DNA from: Hofstenia miamia
Lineage: Eukaryota; Xenacoelomorpha; Acoela
DNA: 64,000 bases
Assembly: GCA_004352715.1 (NCBI GenBank)
Contig: SCFE01000104.1
Location: forward strand, 1,052,614-1,116,613
Direction of reading: 5' to 3'
The translations under genes were made by a program, and so were the position numbers. Positions 46,116 through 55,812 of the stretch are shown one piece after another. The stretch's first letter is position 1, and each line of letters starts with the position of its first letter. The notes beneath the pieces were generated by a model. That model ran no database searches and had not been told where the DNA came from. It saw only the letters and a list, made by a program, of their open reading frames with translations.

Positions 46116-46996
46116 CCTGTGATATATATATATATACATATACGTGCACTTTGTAATTCTAGTTTCATTCCCTAGTCCAAATTTCTTTGAAATCATTAAG
46201 GATAATTTAAGAATCTTTGATCAAAACCTGGCAAGAAATTTAAGGATTTTCAAAGAAACTTTAAAGAATTTCAAAGATTCTTAGGGAAACTTTAAAGAAT
46301 AATGAAGTATTCACCATTTTTACAGAAAATATTATCAGACAAATTTTAAACAGCAATGATACCTGGAAAGTTTTAAAGATAAATTAAAAAATATATTAAA
46401 AGTTCTGTAAACATATTCATTCGAAAATCTAAAAATTAAATGCAAATATTTGTTATTTATTAAATGTACAAAAGTTAATCAATTACTTTAATTGATCACA
46501 AGTGGGCATTGTGCAAAAATGAGCTTGACACTTTATCCCAACCTGAAAGAAACATTGATTTGCAAACAATGATGTAATCATGATTTGAGTGATATAAGCA
46601 GAATAGACAACATTTCTTGCTCTTTGAAAATAATCAATTCTAAAAGAAAGATATTAATCGCTGAATAGGAGTAATATTATGTTTCTACTACTTAAAAATA
46701 CAATGCATTTAGATGAAGTCTTATCTTTCATCTTATAGAAAATTTTAGTGGCTTGTATGCTTCCATTATAATCATATAAATGTTAAATATTATATTAATA
46801 TAAAAAGATAAGAGAATCCCTCTATAACCTATGAATTCGCGACACCCAAGGATAAGGATGATGCTGGTTCGTTTTACTTAAACAGCACAGGACATATCAT
46901 CTGACTTGGAGAGAATGTCACACCTAGGTATTCAATATACATCAGGATTTCAGGGTTACATTTGGTTTAGAAAGCACACCTTATCGCACACCAGTA
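46116..46996. other. AT-rich DNA, no gene recognised
   Basis: 46190-46310 contains a degenerate short repeat of 'aaagaaactttaaagaattt'-type words. 46830-46960 is less AT-rich ('ttcgcgacacccaaggat') but has no open frame. It ends in the (TA)n tract at 46997-47025. Confidence 0.4.
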
Positions 46997-47025
46997 TACA
47001 TATATATATATATATATATATATAT

Positions 47026-47157
47026 CCCGCTTTGTACAAATTTTGTAATTATACATCCCGTTAAGTACAAAATTTATGATTATATTCCCGCTGTGTCCGC
47101 GATTTTTATACATCCCTCTTTGTACTCTGTAAAAAATTATATTTCCCTTTTTGTACA
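47026..47157 (+). repeat. Iterons, left end of recombinase element
   Basis: Five direct copies related to CCCGCTTTGTAC begin at 47026, 47057, 47087, 47114 and 47145, so the spacing is 27-31 bp. Variants are CCCGTTAAGTAC, CCCGCTGTGTCC, CCCTCTTTGTAC and CCCTTTTTGTAC. The helical-turn-like spacing suggests sites bound by the element's own protein, which is inferred. Confidence 0.8.
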
Positions 47158-47216
47158 GTATTTGAATATTAAAACAAAAATGAATACAAAATACAAAAAA
47201 ATATGTAAGTAAAAGT

Positions 47217-49151
47217 TTATGACTGAAGTATCTTGTCATACAGTTCAGTAAGATCTTTTATGCTTGTTTGGAGGTATTCACCAGACATTGTCTCGCGGGT
47301 ATGTCCTGTTTGATTGAGATGCGCGGTTTTCATTTCTTCACTGACATCTTCATCCTGGAAAATTATTTTAGCCATAAATTTTCTTACCGAATTAGCATTG
47401 AATTTTATGTGAGAAATTTTGGGAAAGTACGTATTTACCATCTTTTCAATCTGTGCAGGAATCGTCGTACAAATATTCCCATTTTTGTTGCCAAACACTA
47501 AATCGATTTCTGTTTTGAACTTATTTTTAAAGCATTGTCTTAAAGCTTCCACATAATCCAACTGCTTATCAGTGAGTGTTATTCTCACGGGATATTTGTA
47601 ACCAGTCTTGTGATTTACTTTTGTAATTGTCTCACCTTTCTTTAGTTTTGCTACTTCACTCCAAGAAAGTGATAAAATAGGGGCTGGTCTACAATTGAGT
47701 CGACTTTGGATTAGAAAAAAAATCATAGCTCGAAGTGACTCATGTGGAATATCTGCATTTCCGACTAAGTAGTTGTCCAATTTATTGGTGATTCCATTTA
47801 TAAGTGTCTTCATGTGTGACTGAGTAGGCATCTGTTGAAACCTATTTTCTTTTCTAATAATTTTCTCTCTTGCTGCAGATCGAGAAATGTTTGACCTGGC
47901 TTCTCTTATTGCAGCTTTAGCATCATCTGACTGAATTCTAAGTTTTTTAAAATATAACTTGACGTAATCTACGAAATTAGAAAGAATAGACAAACGGCTT
48001 AAAATTGTGCTATTCTTCAAATGCCTATCTTTTCTAAGGTTCTCCACAACTTCAAAAAGCTTCTCTGACTTGCGAAAACAGTTAGTTGCAGAAAGACAGT
48101 TTATCAAAAACGACTGAATGCTTTTCCCTATGATATTATTTACAGATTGAGTTGTTCCTCCTCGTGAAGATAATTTCCTTTTTTGTGAAATAGAGAACTC
48201 TTCAACTGCTTGTGAATATTCACGTGGGGCATTTTTTTGTGAGTCCATTGCTTTCTGAAACCATCGAGGCATTGTTGATAATGATAAACAATTTTTAAAA
48301 ACAGTTAAATCATCACGTGAAACAGTACAATTACGAAGGTGTCGCCGATCATTAGCAAAAAGTCGCTTGCATTGGCAACAATAGTACACTTTTTTAAGAG
48401 GTAGTGATCTGTGAAAGTCTATCCAAAGAATTCGAGTTTCTTTGCTTATATCACCATGTCGTCTATTAATGTGGTGTCTCATATCAACCACTTCTTTTTG
48501 ACATTTAAGGCATACTTTTCTTTTATTGTGTTGAATGGGTCTCCTTCGTGTAGTTTTTGATTTATTTTGGGTCCTATTGACTGAACTGAGCAATCTTTCT
48601 TTGCGATTTTGAAGCTTTTGCTTGAATATAAGAATCCGCAACTTCTCTCTTGCTGTTAATTTCTGTGAGGAATTGTTTACATTCATTTCATTACGAAAGT
48701 TAGATGAGATATCTTCATTCTAAATATAGTATTTTAGATGAGGACATTACATTTATCAAATAAATATAGTAAATTAGTTATTTATAGAGATAATCATGTA
48801 CATGTACTTATAATTTAAGAAGAAGATGTATACATGCATACGTTCATATACATGTAAAATAATCCCAAACTTCAATTTATGGTTTTCTTACAGTTATTAT
48901 TAATAGATTGGCTAATACAAATAGACTGCCATTTCTAGATTGTTCACACTACTTGAAAAATTTGTACTACATGTTAAGAAAATATTGCATTAGCAATTTA
49001 TCTGAAATTAATATAAGTATTATTGTAAGTTCATTTAATTATATTATATTTACATGAGTGAAACATCATATGCAATTTCTAAAAAAGTACTTACATTTTC
49101 TGAATTTTTTCTTCGTAGCGCCAATTGTAGACAACGAAAGCCTCTTGACAT
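47217..49151 (-). CDS. Zinc-finger tyrosine recombinase-like protein, two exons, ~519 aa
   Basis: Exon 1 (49151-49095) starts at ATG with MSRGFRCLQL and ends at a consensus donor, GTAAGT. The intron is 375 nt. Exon 2 (48719-47217) begins after TTTAG and stays in frame, giving about 519 residues. Residues ~89-107 form a C2H2-type finger (CLKCQKEVVDMRHHINRRH), and ~132-150 hold a second Cys/His cluster. The C-terminal half resembles a tyrosine recombinase: SRLNCRPAPILSLSW with the first Arg, NANSVRKF in place of the usual His-x-x-Arg box, TGHTRET and the final GEY at about residue 501 as the nucleophile. The His of the first box appears to be replaced. It probably catalyses insertion or excision of its element. 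Whether it is Crypton-derived is an inference. Confidence 0.7.
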
Positions 49152-49340
49152 TGTTGAATATGAATTAATGAAGCAAATGTTTATTTGCACAAAATAACCG
49201 CAGATTATTGGTTATGCTGATAATGATATGAGTCAATTAGTGATAACGAGCTAATTAGTTAACCACACAAATCAGTGTGAGTGAATTGCTTATTGATGCG
49301 TTTAAAACATCATTTTGAAAGCTACTTCAGCGCAACTAAT

Positions 49341-49593
49341 ACAAAGAGGGAAATATAAATATGAACATGGACAAAGCGGGATTATAAAATAATGTGAAAA
49401 ATTTTTTAAAAAAATCAAAAGCGACTTCTTTTTTCATTGTTTAATTTTAAATTGGTCTTTATTTACAATTAACTTATTATGTTTTGATTAAATTGAAATT
49501 TATAAAAGTTAAACAGATTCCCGCTTTGTACAATAGAAAATCTGCCATTATTCCCGCTTTGTCCGACATTTCATCAATTTCCATAGTACAAAG

Positions 49594-49597
<4 letters not shown>
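49341..49597. repeat. Iterons, right end of recombinase element
   Basis: Five more copies: inverted at 49341 (acaaagaggg) and 49371 (acaaagcggg), direct at 49520 and 49553 (cccgctttgt), inverted at 49586 (gtacaaagaggg). Neighbours of like orientation are 30-33 bp apart. They lie upstream of the recombinase start codon at 49151, so they may also affect its transcription. Confidence 0.75.
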
Positions 49598-49637
<40 letters not shown>

Positions 49638-49659
49638 ATATATAAATATATATATATAT

Positions 49660-49919
49660 GCGGGTTCTAGATACTATGGGATTTATATCCACCGCCCACA
49701 CTTTCCGATTTTTTGATAGAATGAATAATTAATTTTATCCAAAATTTTTTCCATTGGAATAGGGGTCTAATTTATTATGTATGAGTTTCAGGTTCTTCAA
49801 AAAAAAATTTTTTGACCCGTATCCAGCACCCTCCGCCATAGTATCTAGCACCCGTATAGATTTTTTTGTATTCAGCGTCTTGTAGATATTTTGAAATTTT
49901 GTATTCAAAGCCCGTAATG
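49660..49919. mobile_element. Short inverted-repeat module in TA microsatellite
   Basis: About 260 bp lies between (TA)n tracts at 49598-49659 and 49920-49932. 'ggttctagatactatggg' near the left end is matched in inverted form by 'ccatagtatctagcaccc' at about 49838-49855. Further related words (gtattcagcg, gtattcaaagcccg) follow to the right end. It has no coding capacity and looks like a non-autonomous relative of the recombinase element in architecture, with a different repeat word. Confidence 0.55.
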
Positions 49920-49932
49920 TATATATATATAT

Positions 49933-50958
49933 GGACTTTTGCCATTTTTAAATTATGGAAATATAATTATAATTAGTATTTTGATATATAATGATTTTTT
50001 AACAGAAGCAACAAATTTGAAAAAAAGTTAGCATGATCCGCAGCCTTGCGCTTTGTACACAAAATACAGGCATACTTGCGCGCTGTACAAACACATTCTT
50101 ATCAAAAACATTTATTTCAACAATCAACAATTATGCTAGAAATTATAACTTGAAAAACGGCTTGACTTACTTTAGCAATGAATTTTTACACCAGCTCGGC
50201 TAGGGCTGGCTGGTTACTACTTAGTAGTAACTATACTTACTTTACTAGTAATTTAATTTGAGTTTAGTACGGCAGGTTACGGGAATTAGTGGTAACAACT
50301 CAGTGGCTGGTGAGGCCGAGTGGCAGGGTCATAATGTAGTGTCAGTCATACAAATAACATTGTATTACATCTTCGTTCTTGCAAGCATTAATGCAGTCAT
50401 ACAACCAATTAACTACTAACTGGCCGCAGTTGATAGACAAATCTCCCAATAATTATGCGTAATGCAGGACATTAGAGTGTTTTAACAGGATACTAGTAGT
50501 ATACTGGTGAGTTGCTAGCTTAGTAAGTTACCAATAACAATTTTCATGGATACTGCCATTTGTGAACGCTGTGTCTTCTAAATAAGCAGTATGTATCAAT
50601 TGCAATTCATAAATATTTGCAACGTTATAAATATTATGTACTACAAATACATAACTAGCTAAGTAGATGCGATTTAATATATTCCCGCGCCCATTAATAG
50701 TGATTACTTTGCTTGGTGCAAGGAGTAACTACAGCAAAATAAAAATTCGCGATTAAAACTAAGCACGTAAAATGTCACATTTTTTCTAAATAGACCTTTT
50801 CAAATGCGTCATTTCCAAACTGTATATTTAGGTGTGCGTGTATTTTTTGAAGATTATAAAAGAATCTTTTAAAAGTGTGCAAAGCGGAAGTATGCGTGCA
50901 AATTTTGTTATATAGAAACTTCAATAATTTTTTTTAATAAACAATATGTGAATTTTCA

Positions 50959-50962
<4 letters not shown>
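49933..50962. mobile_element. Third TA-bounded module with GCGCTTTGTAC iterons
   Basis: About 1.03 kb lies between (TA)n tracts (49920-49932 and 50963-51001). GCGCTTTGTAC at 50048 and GCGCGCTGTAC at 50078 are 30 bp apart. Inverted relatives lie near the other end (gtgcaaagcggaagtatgcg, about 50877-50896). The core CGCTTTGTAC is shared with the recombinase element, so this may be a non-autonomous derivative mobilised by it. There is no ORF. Confidence 0.55.
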
Positions 50963-51002
<40 letters not shown>

Positions 51003-51050
51003 ATGCAATGCTTCAACTCTGTATGGGTGCGAAATTACAAGTAAATAAAA
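51003..51050 (+). repeat. Inverted repeat pair, left copy (partner 53471-53517)
   Basis: 'aatgcttcaactctgtat' and then 'gtgcgaaattacaagtaa' occur here and as the reverse complement at 53471-53517. In both places (TA)n lies on the outer side. The pair encloses NUP50 exon 1 and HGH1. They could be ends of one element or, more simply, two separate TA-inserted elements, one of which is mostly hidden by the 61-N gap at 53410-53470. Confidence 0.6.
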
Positions 51051-51262
51051 ATTTTTTGATAATTAATTAGGTAATCATACAGTTGAAAAATTATTGGCTA
51101 TTGCTAATCTATATTGTAAATTAATCTATTGAACAGTTTTTGTGTAATAAAAAATTCACATACACTCTTGTGCTCAATAATGCTGCATCAGCTTTAGCAA
51201 AATCACCAGGACTTAAAACGGGCTAAAAAAAATTTTATGCACTTTAATAAAAGAATGTAAAC

Positions 51263-51326
51263 CTCTGATTCATCTTCTTGATCCCAATTCAATATAGATA
51301 GTTGATTGCCAGCTGATCTCTTCATT
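51263..51326 (-). CDS. NUP50: NUP50 first coding exon (nucleoporin 50)
   Basis: An acceptor 'ttttttttcag' is followed immediately by A-ATG and 21 codons, MKRSAGNQLSILNWDQEDES plus Glu, ending at a GT donor. The N-terminal block with Asn-Trp-Asp-Gln-Glu-Asp-Glu is the signature start of NUP50, a nuclear-basket nucleoporin that promotes importin-alpha/beta cargo release and binds importin-alpha through this N-terminus. Later exons were not found to the left. TA-bounded transposons fill that space, so intron 1 may be very long or the gene may be interrupted. An acceptor directly before the ATG means either an upstream non-coding exon or spliced-leader trans-splicing. Confidence 0.7.
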
Positions 51327-51416
51327 CTGAAAAAAAACAAACAATGATGTAAAGCGAACAAGCATGACAATTGAATGAATTGTTTTCAAGAATTGTTAAC
51401 ATCAAAACTAATATAA

Positions 51417-51422
51417 TTTATT
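51417..51422 (-). terminator. Candidate poly(A) signal of HGH1
   Basis: AATAAA on the minus strand, about 100 nt after the HGH1 stop codon and about 90 nt before the NUP50 acceptor. Placement is right for HGH1 3'-end formation. It is a short motif in AT-rich DNA, so chance occurrence is possible. Confidence 0.4.
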
Positions 51423-51517
51423 TAGAAAAATGTAAACGTAAATCAAAGAAAACACTTCTAAGCAATTTCTGTTTTTAAAGAAATGAAAAATAGCACAATA
51501 TAAATATTGATTTAAAA

Positions 51518-52567
51518 TTAACAAGGAATTTCACTTGAAAATGAATTTTCTTCATCATACTTTTTGAATTCAGCTTCCAATTCAGAAGGTATTGCCACAT
51601 CACTTAGATTGCCCTCAATGTGATCTCCTATCAAAATTTGAACAACTTTATGAAGTTCATACAAAACGCTTTTCTCATTTTCCTCTTTTTCCAGTTCCCG
51701 CAAAATTAGATAGGTTCCGCAATCAGAAACACATTTTCTACCTAATTCTGTCGTACATAACTTGTGTAATGACTGTAGCAAGGTCAGCCTAATTTCTGCT
51801 GAAACTTCTCTTTTCTTGTTAGAGGGAAGATATTGTAAATCTATTGGAAGTTTATCGTTTTCGTCGTCTGAATATTCTTCAGGACCAGCCAGTGGCATTA
51901 AAACTTTGGAAATTAAATCAATGTTTGATTTAAAAATGATGTCATGTAATGAAATGTGAAATACAGAGTTTTTTATTAAAAGACTAGCACCTTTCCGACA
52001 AACAAGACTTTTATGTCCAAGAAAAGCTATCAATCGATTAAAAATAGAGCAATTGTCTTTAAACAGAAATTCAGTAAATGAAAAGTTAACACTCATATTG
52101 GAAAATACAAGTGATAAATATTCGCACGAAGTGTCATTTGAACAGTATCGATTAACTAATGCAAATAAACTTTGTTTAGCGGCATTAAGAATACTATTCA
52201 CACTTAACGAAAATCGGGTTAAATTGGTTAACAATTTGCACGATAGATCAGTGGTGGTTTCTTTAGATAAAATCCTATTTAATATGCTGCAAATAAAACT
52301 TGTATCTTCAATCATTGTTTCACAAAGTGATGGTATTTCAGCGCAATTAATTAACGTAGAAAGAAGCAAACTATCGTAAACATCATTGAAAGGTTGATGA
52401 GCCAATGCAATTAAAGAGGTAATTAATTTAGTATTACATACAAAAACGTTTAAGCCTTGATGACTGCCCGATAATCCAAGTAAATATTCCAAAGCTGTTT
52501 TTTTTACCGTCAAATTACTCTCTGATATTAGATGACATAATTCAACTACAGTTTCGTTGTCAACCAT
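51518..52567 (-). CDS. HGH1: HGH1 (FAM203) armadillo-repeat eEF2 chaperone, 349 aa
   Basis: The open frame extends a few codons above to a TTG at 52579, but the first ATG is at 52567 (MVDNETVVELCHL) and an in-frame TAG lies just upstream, so this start is chosen. The N-terminal two thirds are helical ARM-like repeats (ALEYLLGLSGS, SCKLLTNLTR). The C-terminal region holds the family hallmark LMPLAGPEEYSDDENDKLPI and DLQYLP, followed by GTYLILRELEKE and LIGDHIEGNL. HGH1 helps the TRiC/CCT chaperonin fold translation elongation factor 2 in the cytosol. The length is close to that of other animal HGH1 proteins. It is intronless here. Its stop is only 191 bp from the NUP50 acceptor on the same strand. 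Confidence 0.93.
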   Translation of the reverse strand: MVDNETVVELCHLISESNLTVKKTALEYLLGLSGSHQGLNVFVCNTKLITSLIALAHQPFNDVYDSLLLSTLINCAEIPSLCETMIEDTSFICSILNRILSKETTTDLSCKLLTNLTRFSLSVNSILNAAKQSLFALVNRYCSNDTSCEYLSLVFSNMSVNFSFTEFLFKDNCSIFNRLIAFLGHKSLVCRKGASLLIKNSVFHISLHDIIFKSNIDLISKVLMPLAGPEEYSDDENDKLPIDLQYLPSNKKREVSAEIRLTLLQSLHKLCTTELGRKCVSDCGTYLILRELEKEENEKSVLYELHKVVQILIGDHIEGNLSDVAIPSELEAEFKKYDEENSFSSEIPC

Positions 52568-52867
52568 CTCAAAAGTCAAACCCTACAACTACAGGACTCA
52601 AGAAATTCTAAAACTTCAGTCTATTATACATAAAGCTGATTTTGCTCATGTCCATTATGTCAAATTTTGTTTTAGTTTAGCTTCAGTGAGGGTGTCGGCA
52701 ATAATTCGTGAAAAGATAAAATAGAGAAACGGAATCAGATTGGGACACTATTTTTGGAAATGGAATTCATTAAATCTAGTCACCATTATTCTTTTCTAGT
52801 ATATGATAATTATGCTAGTATATAAAGGTTATATTTGCTTAATGTTAAATTTATCTAGAAAACATAT

Positions 52868-52991
52868 CTATAAATGTGCGCATCAAAGTCAGCCAGTCCA
52901 GCCAGTGTTGCTGCAATGAGTGTCTGCAAATCAAATATTTGCAGACACTCATCGCAGTAACACTGGCTGGCTTTTATGAACACATTTATAG
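52868..52991. repeat. 124-bp foldback palindrome upstream of HGH1
   Basis: The outer arms are CTATAAATGTG (52868) and CACATTTATAG (52981-52991). The inner arms are CCAGCCAGTGTTGCTGCAAT (about 52899) with GAGTGTCTGCAAAT, meeting ATTTGCAGACACTC and ATCGCAGTAACACTGGCTGG. The inner 34-nt arms differ at only about two positions, and the loop is a few bases. It may be a foldback MITE, or a hairpin in the HGH1 5' region, about 300 bp above the start. Confidence 0.8.
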
Positions 52992-53374
52992 CCTTCGGAA
53001 CTGCTATTTTTTGGAATTTTCAAATTTGTTTAATAAATTACACATGTATTCATTCATTAATATATTGCTAGCAATTGATGTACAGACTACTATTTGAAAC
53101 CCTGTTTTGGAACAAACACAAATTTTATTGAAAATATCAGCCTAAGTACAGCTCTATAATTACTCAAAAATTTAGTAAATAATTCAGCCGGAAATTGGCT
53201 AACTTATAGTGTACTGCACAAACATAGTTCGAATTTTAATAAATATAGTGATTCACAACCAACCAATGTCATGCAGCAACTTTTTCTGCAGATTTCTACT
53301 CATTTTTTTCATATGTCACTATGTATGCCCTAATACATGTATGTTGCTATGTACACATACATAGCAACATATTA

Positions 53375-53375
<1 letters not shown>

Positions 53376-53409
<34 letters not shown>

Positions 53410-53511
53410 NNNNNNNNNNNNNNNNNNNNNNNNNNNNNNNNNNNNNNNNNNNNNNNNNNNNNNNNNNNNNTTATTTACTTGTAATTTCGCACTTATACAG
53501 AGTTGAAGCAT

Positions 53512-53551
<40 letters not shown>
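53376..53551. other. (TA)n tracts flanking a 61-N gap
   Basis: (TA)n at about 53376-53405, N at 53410-53470, the inverted-repeat copy at 53471-53517, then (TA)n at about 53518-53551. A short TA-inserted element most likely fills the gap. ORFs reported through the N run are meaningless. Confidence 0.7.
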
Positions 53552-53555
<4 letters not shown>

Positions 53556-53950
53556 CATATTTACTTAGTTTACAATTTACCTAAATGGTTAAATTGAACA
53601 CTTGAAATTGGTATCTATACTCTAATATAGAATTCGAATTTCTGAATACAACCCATAATGTTTAAATAAATATATTTTGTAAAATACTTTGAAATTGATA
53701 AATAATGGCAGAATCTGTGAAATCAGCACATCATTTGAACATTACTGCAGTGCACAAACAGGCTTCAATCAAACCAGGAGTCTCCTATATGTATATAGGT
53801 GTGTTTCCAATGTTTGCTGAATGAAATATATCACTCTAAAAGATGTAATCTGTGTAAGAGAAAATTAAAAATTTTCAGGGGCAATCAATAGCAACATTTA
53901 GTGTCAAACACTTTGTAAAATTTAATTTGTCATCCATTAAATTTAAACAA

Positions 53951-54234
53951 TAGATCATTTTACTTTGAAAATTAAGAGGAAAAATTTAATAAAAATACAA
54001 TTTTTAATAAAGTTCATTACACAGAAATTGTCTAAATCTAATACAACTTTGTGCCACTTACACAAACTGCTGTGAAGTTCTTTTGGATTTGGGATTTTAG
54101 ACAAATTGCAGGGCGTCAAAACCAATATAGACAAATTTGGTGTAATGAGTCTTATGAAAAAATCGTATTTTTATTAAATTTTTCCTTTTAATGAATGATC
54201 TGGAAAAAGACTTTTTTTAAAGTAAGAGGATCTA
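53951..54234. mobile_element. 284-bp foldback MITE-like element
   Basis: Long imperfect inverted arms: 'aaaaatttaataaaaatac' (53980-53998) pairs with 'gtatttttattaaattttt' (54165-54183), and the inner 'ttcattacac' pairs with 'gtgtaatgag'. The outer 'tagatcattttac' is matched by 'gtaagaggatcta'. The core has no ORF. No clear target-site duplication was identified. Confidence 0.65.
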
Positions 54235-54392
54235 TCAGGGTCTCATCATGTTAATTTAGCCAATAAAAATGCAAAACAAATGAAACTGAATACTGCTGTT
54301 TATGGTGAATTAAAAGCATTTTTATGATAAATCTAATGTTTAATTTAGAATGAGATCTTTTAATGTTTTAATTGTTGAAAATGTTATTTTAA

Positions 54393-54540
54393 ACTCTGGA
54401 ATTCCAGACAAGACTTATTTCTATTTTGAATAACTTATTTCAATCCTGGAATTCTAAACAACACTTATTGCAATTCTAAATATATTATGTATATTATCTT
54501 CAATCCTGGAATTCTAGGCCTACCTTATTTCTAGTCTAAA
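54393..54540. repeat. Short tandem repeat, ~3 units of about 60 bp
   Basis: Three diverged units are centred on 'cctggaattcta' followed by 'cttatttcta' or 'cttattgcaa'. They end just before the TIR element. No gene was seen. Confidence 0.55.
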
Positions 54541-54549
54541 ATCATTACC

Positions 54550-55523
54550 CAGATAACAATTTTGGTTGTTTTTATGTTGTTTATAGTTGTTTCATACTTT
54601 TGGTTGTTGCAGCAACCACTAACATCCTAATAACAACTTTAGTAAAAAATAATCAGTGAGCAGATGCTTCCAAATATAACTCATTTTGTTAGTTTTATTA
54701 CTAGATCCTTTTTTAAAAAAAAAGATTTGCAAAACCTTTTTTGAAATTTTAAATTTGCAAAAATTATAATATACCAGATATGTGAATTTTCAAAATAATT
54801 TATTCATGAATATTTGAACACCTTGATATTGACAGTTAAATAGCATAAGTTATAATTGAGCTGAAGAGATTTTTCACGACTTAAGAAAGTACTCTTACAA
54901 AATTGTGCTTAATTTTAGAGTTTTAAATTTTTGTTAAATTTGGCAGATTTTTATGCTCATTGTTATCATTTATATACAAGACATTCATTTAAATCTTTAA
55001 CAAATATTTGTATTGAATATGCTTGACAGTATCTCAAAGATAATGGTCTGTCCTNAAAGTACTCTTACAAAATTGTGCTTAATTTTAGAGTTTTAAATTT
55101 TTGTTAAATTTGGCAGATTTTTATGCTCATTGTTATCATTTATATACAAGACATTCATTTAAATCTTTAACAAATGTTTGTATTGAATATGCTTGACAGT
55201 ATCTCAAAGATAATGGTCTGTCCTTTGTTGGGCTTGTGTTTGTTTAAAATGCAATATTTTAACAGCTTAGTAATATAAAATTTTATTTTGCATATAAAAG
55301 TAATGCTAAAACAATCATGTGACAACATAAAACAACGTTGTTACAACCTCAAAATGTTGCTGTTTCATTCATAAAAAACAACCAAAAAGCAACCTAATGT
55401 GACGTTGTTGAAGCAACGTTGTTTCGACCAATGAAATGGTACCATTTCGACGTTTAAACAACGTTGTTTTTGACACATAAAACAACCAAAAACAACGTTG
55501 TTTAGCCCTTAAATTGTTATCTG
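54550..55523. mobile_element. TIR element with CAACGTTGTT palindromes
   Basis: CAGATAACAATTT at 54550-54562 is exactly inverted at 55511-55523. Subterminal zones are rich in 'ggttgttt' on the left and in CAACGTTGTT (four copies, 55330-55505) on the right. The interior has no transposase, so it is non-autonomous. About 169 bp of its 974 bp is a duplicate across the single N at 55055 (54886-55054 and 55056-55224) and is probably an assembly artefact, which would make the true length near 800 bp. The packaging-ATPase remnant begins immediately after it. Confidence 0.75.
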
Positions 55524-55812
55524 ACGATATTCAACTCTAATTCAAAAAAATGCTTCTGGAATGTTTCTATTAAACTCAATACGTGACCGTTTACAGGTGA
55601 AAACTCTAGGAGCTCAGATGAATATTATGCGTGAATTTGTTACCGCATATAAAAAAGCAGTTAGTAAACCATATGATTATTTGTTTATAACCTTTGCTCA
55701 AGACATACCAGACGAATTAAGTCTATCTACAAATCTTGAAGGAGTGCAAAAATTCTATGGATTTAATCAAAGAACCCGCTATTTACAAGTTCATAGCAGT
55801 CTGCTCCGCTAA
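55524..55812 (+). pseudogene. Polinton/adintovirus-like packaging ATPase, C-terminal remnant
   Basis: The open frame reads from the edge of the TIR element (QKNASGMFLLNSIRDRLQ...) to the stop at 55812. An in-frame ATG at 55561 is not a real start. The segment with PYDYLFITFAQDIPDELSLS and TNLEG matches the C-terminal end of FtsK/HerA (A32)-type DNA-packaging ATPases of Polintons, in which a Lys-Pro-Tyr-x-Tyr-Leu stretch precedes a Pro-Glu-x-x-Arg-x-Arg-Thr-Asn-like stretch. The Walker A and B parts are missing. The TIR element insertion or a larger deletion removed them. Packaging function is therefore lost from this copy. Confidence 0.6.

Larger units (their letters stand above)
47026..49597 (-). 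mobile_element. DNA transposon with tyrosine-recombinase gene, inserted in a TA microsatellite
   Basis: The module starts at CCCGCTTTGTAC (47026) and ends at GTACAAAGAGGG (49586-49597), an imperfect inverted terminal pair. Both sides are directly flanked by (TA)n (46997-47025 and 49598-49659). Inside each end are further copies of the word with a period of about 30 bp. It encodes the two-exon recombinase gene at 47217-49151. Cryptons carry tyrosine recombinases but are not known for such iteron-like ends, so the class assignment is open. Confidence 0.65.

Noticed and set aside
47026-47157. CRISPR-like array (about 30-bp spaced repeats)
   Set aside because: The repeats are short degenerate 12-mers at transposon ends in an animal genome, without conserved long repeats or cas genes.
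52568-52579. HGH1 start four codons upstream at a TTG
   Set aside because: A standard ATG at 52567 fits the family start, and an in-frame stop lies just above.
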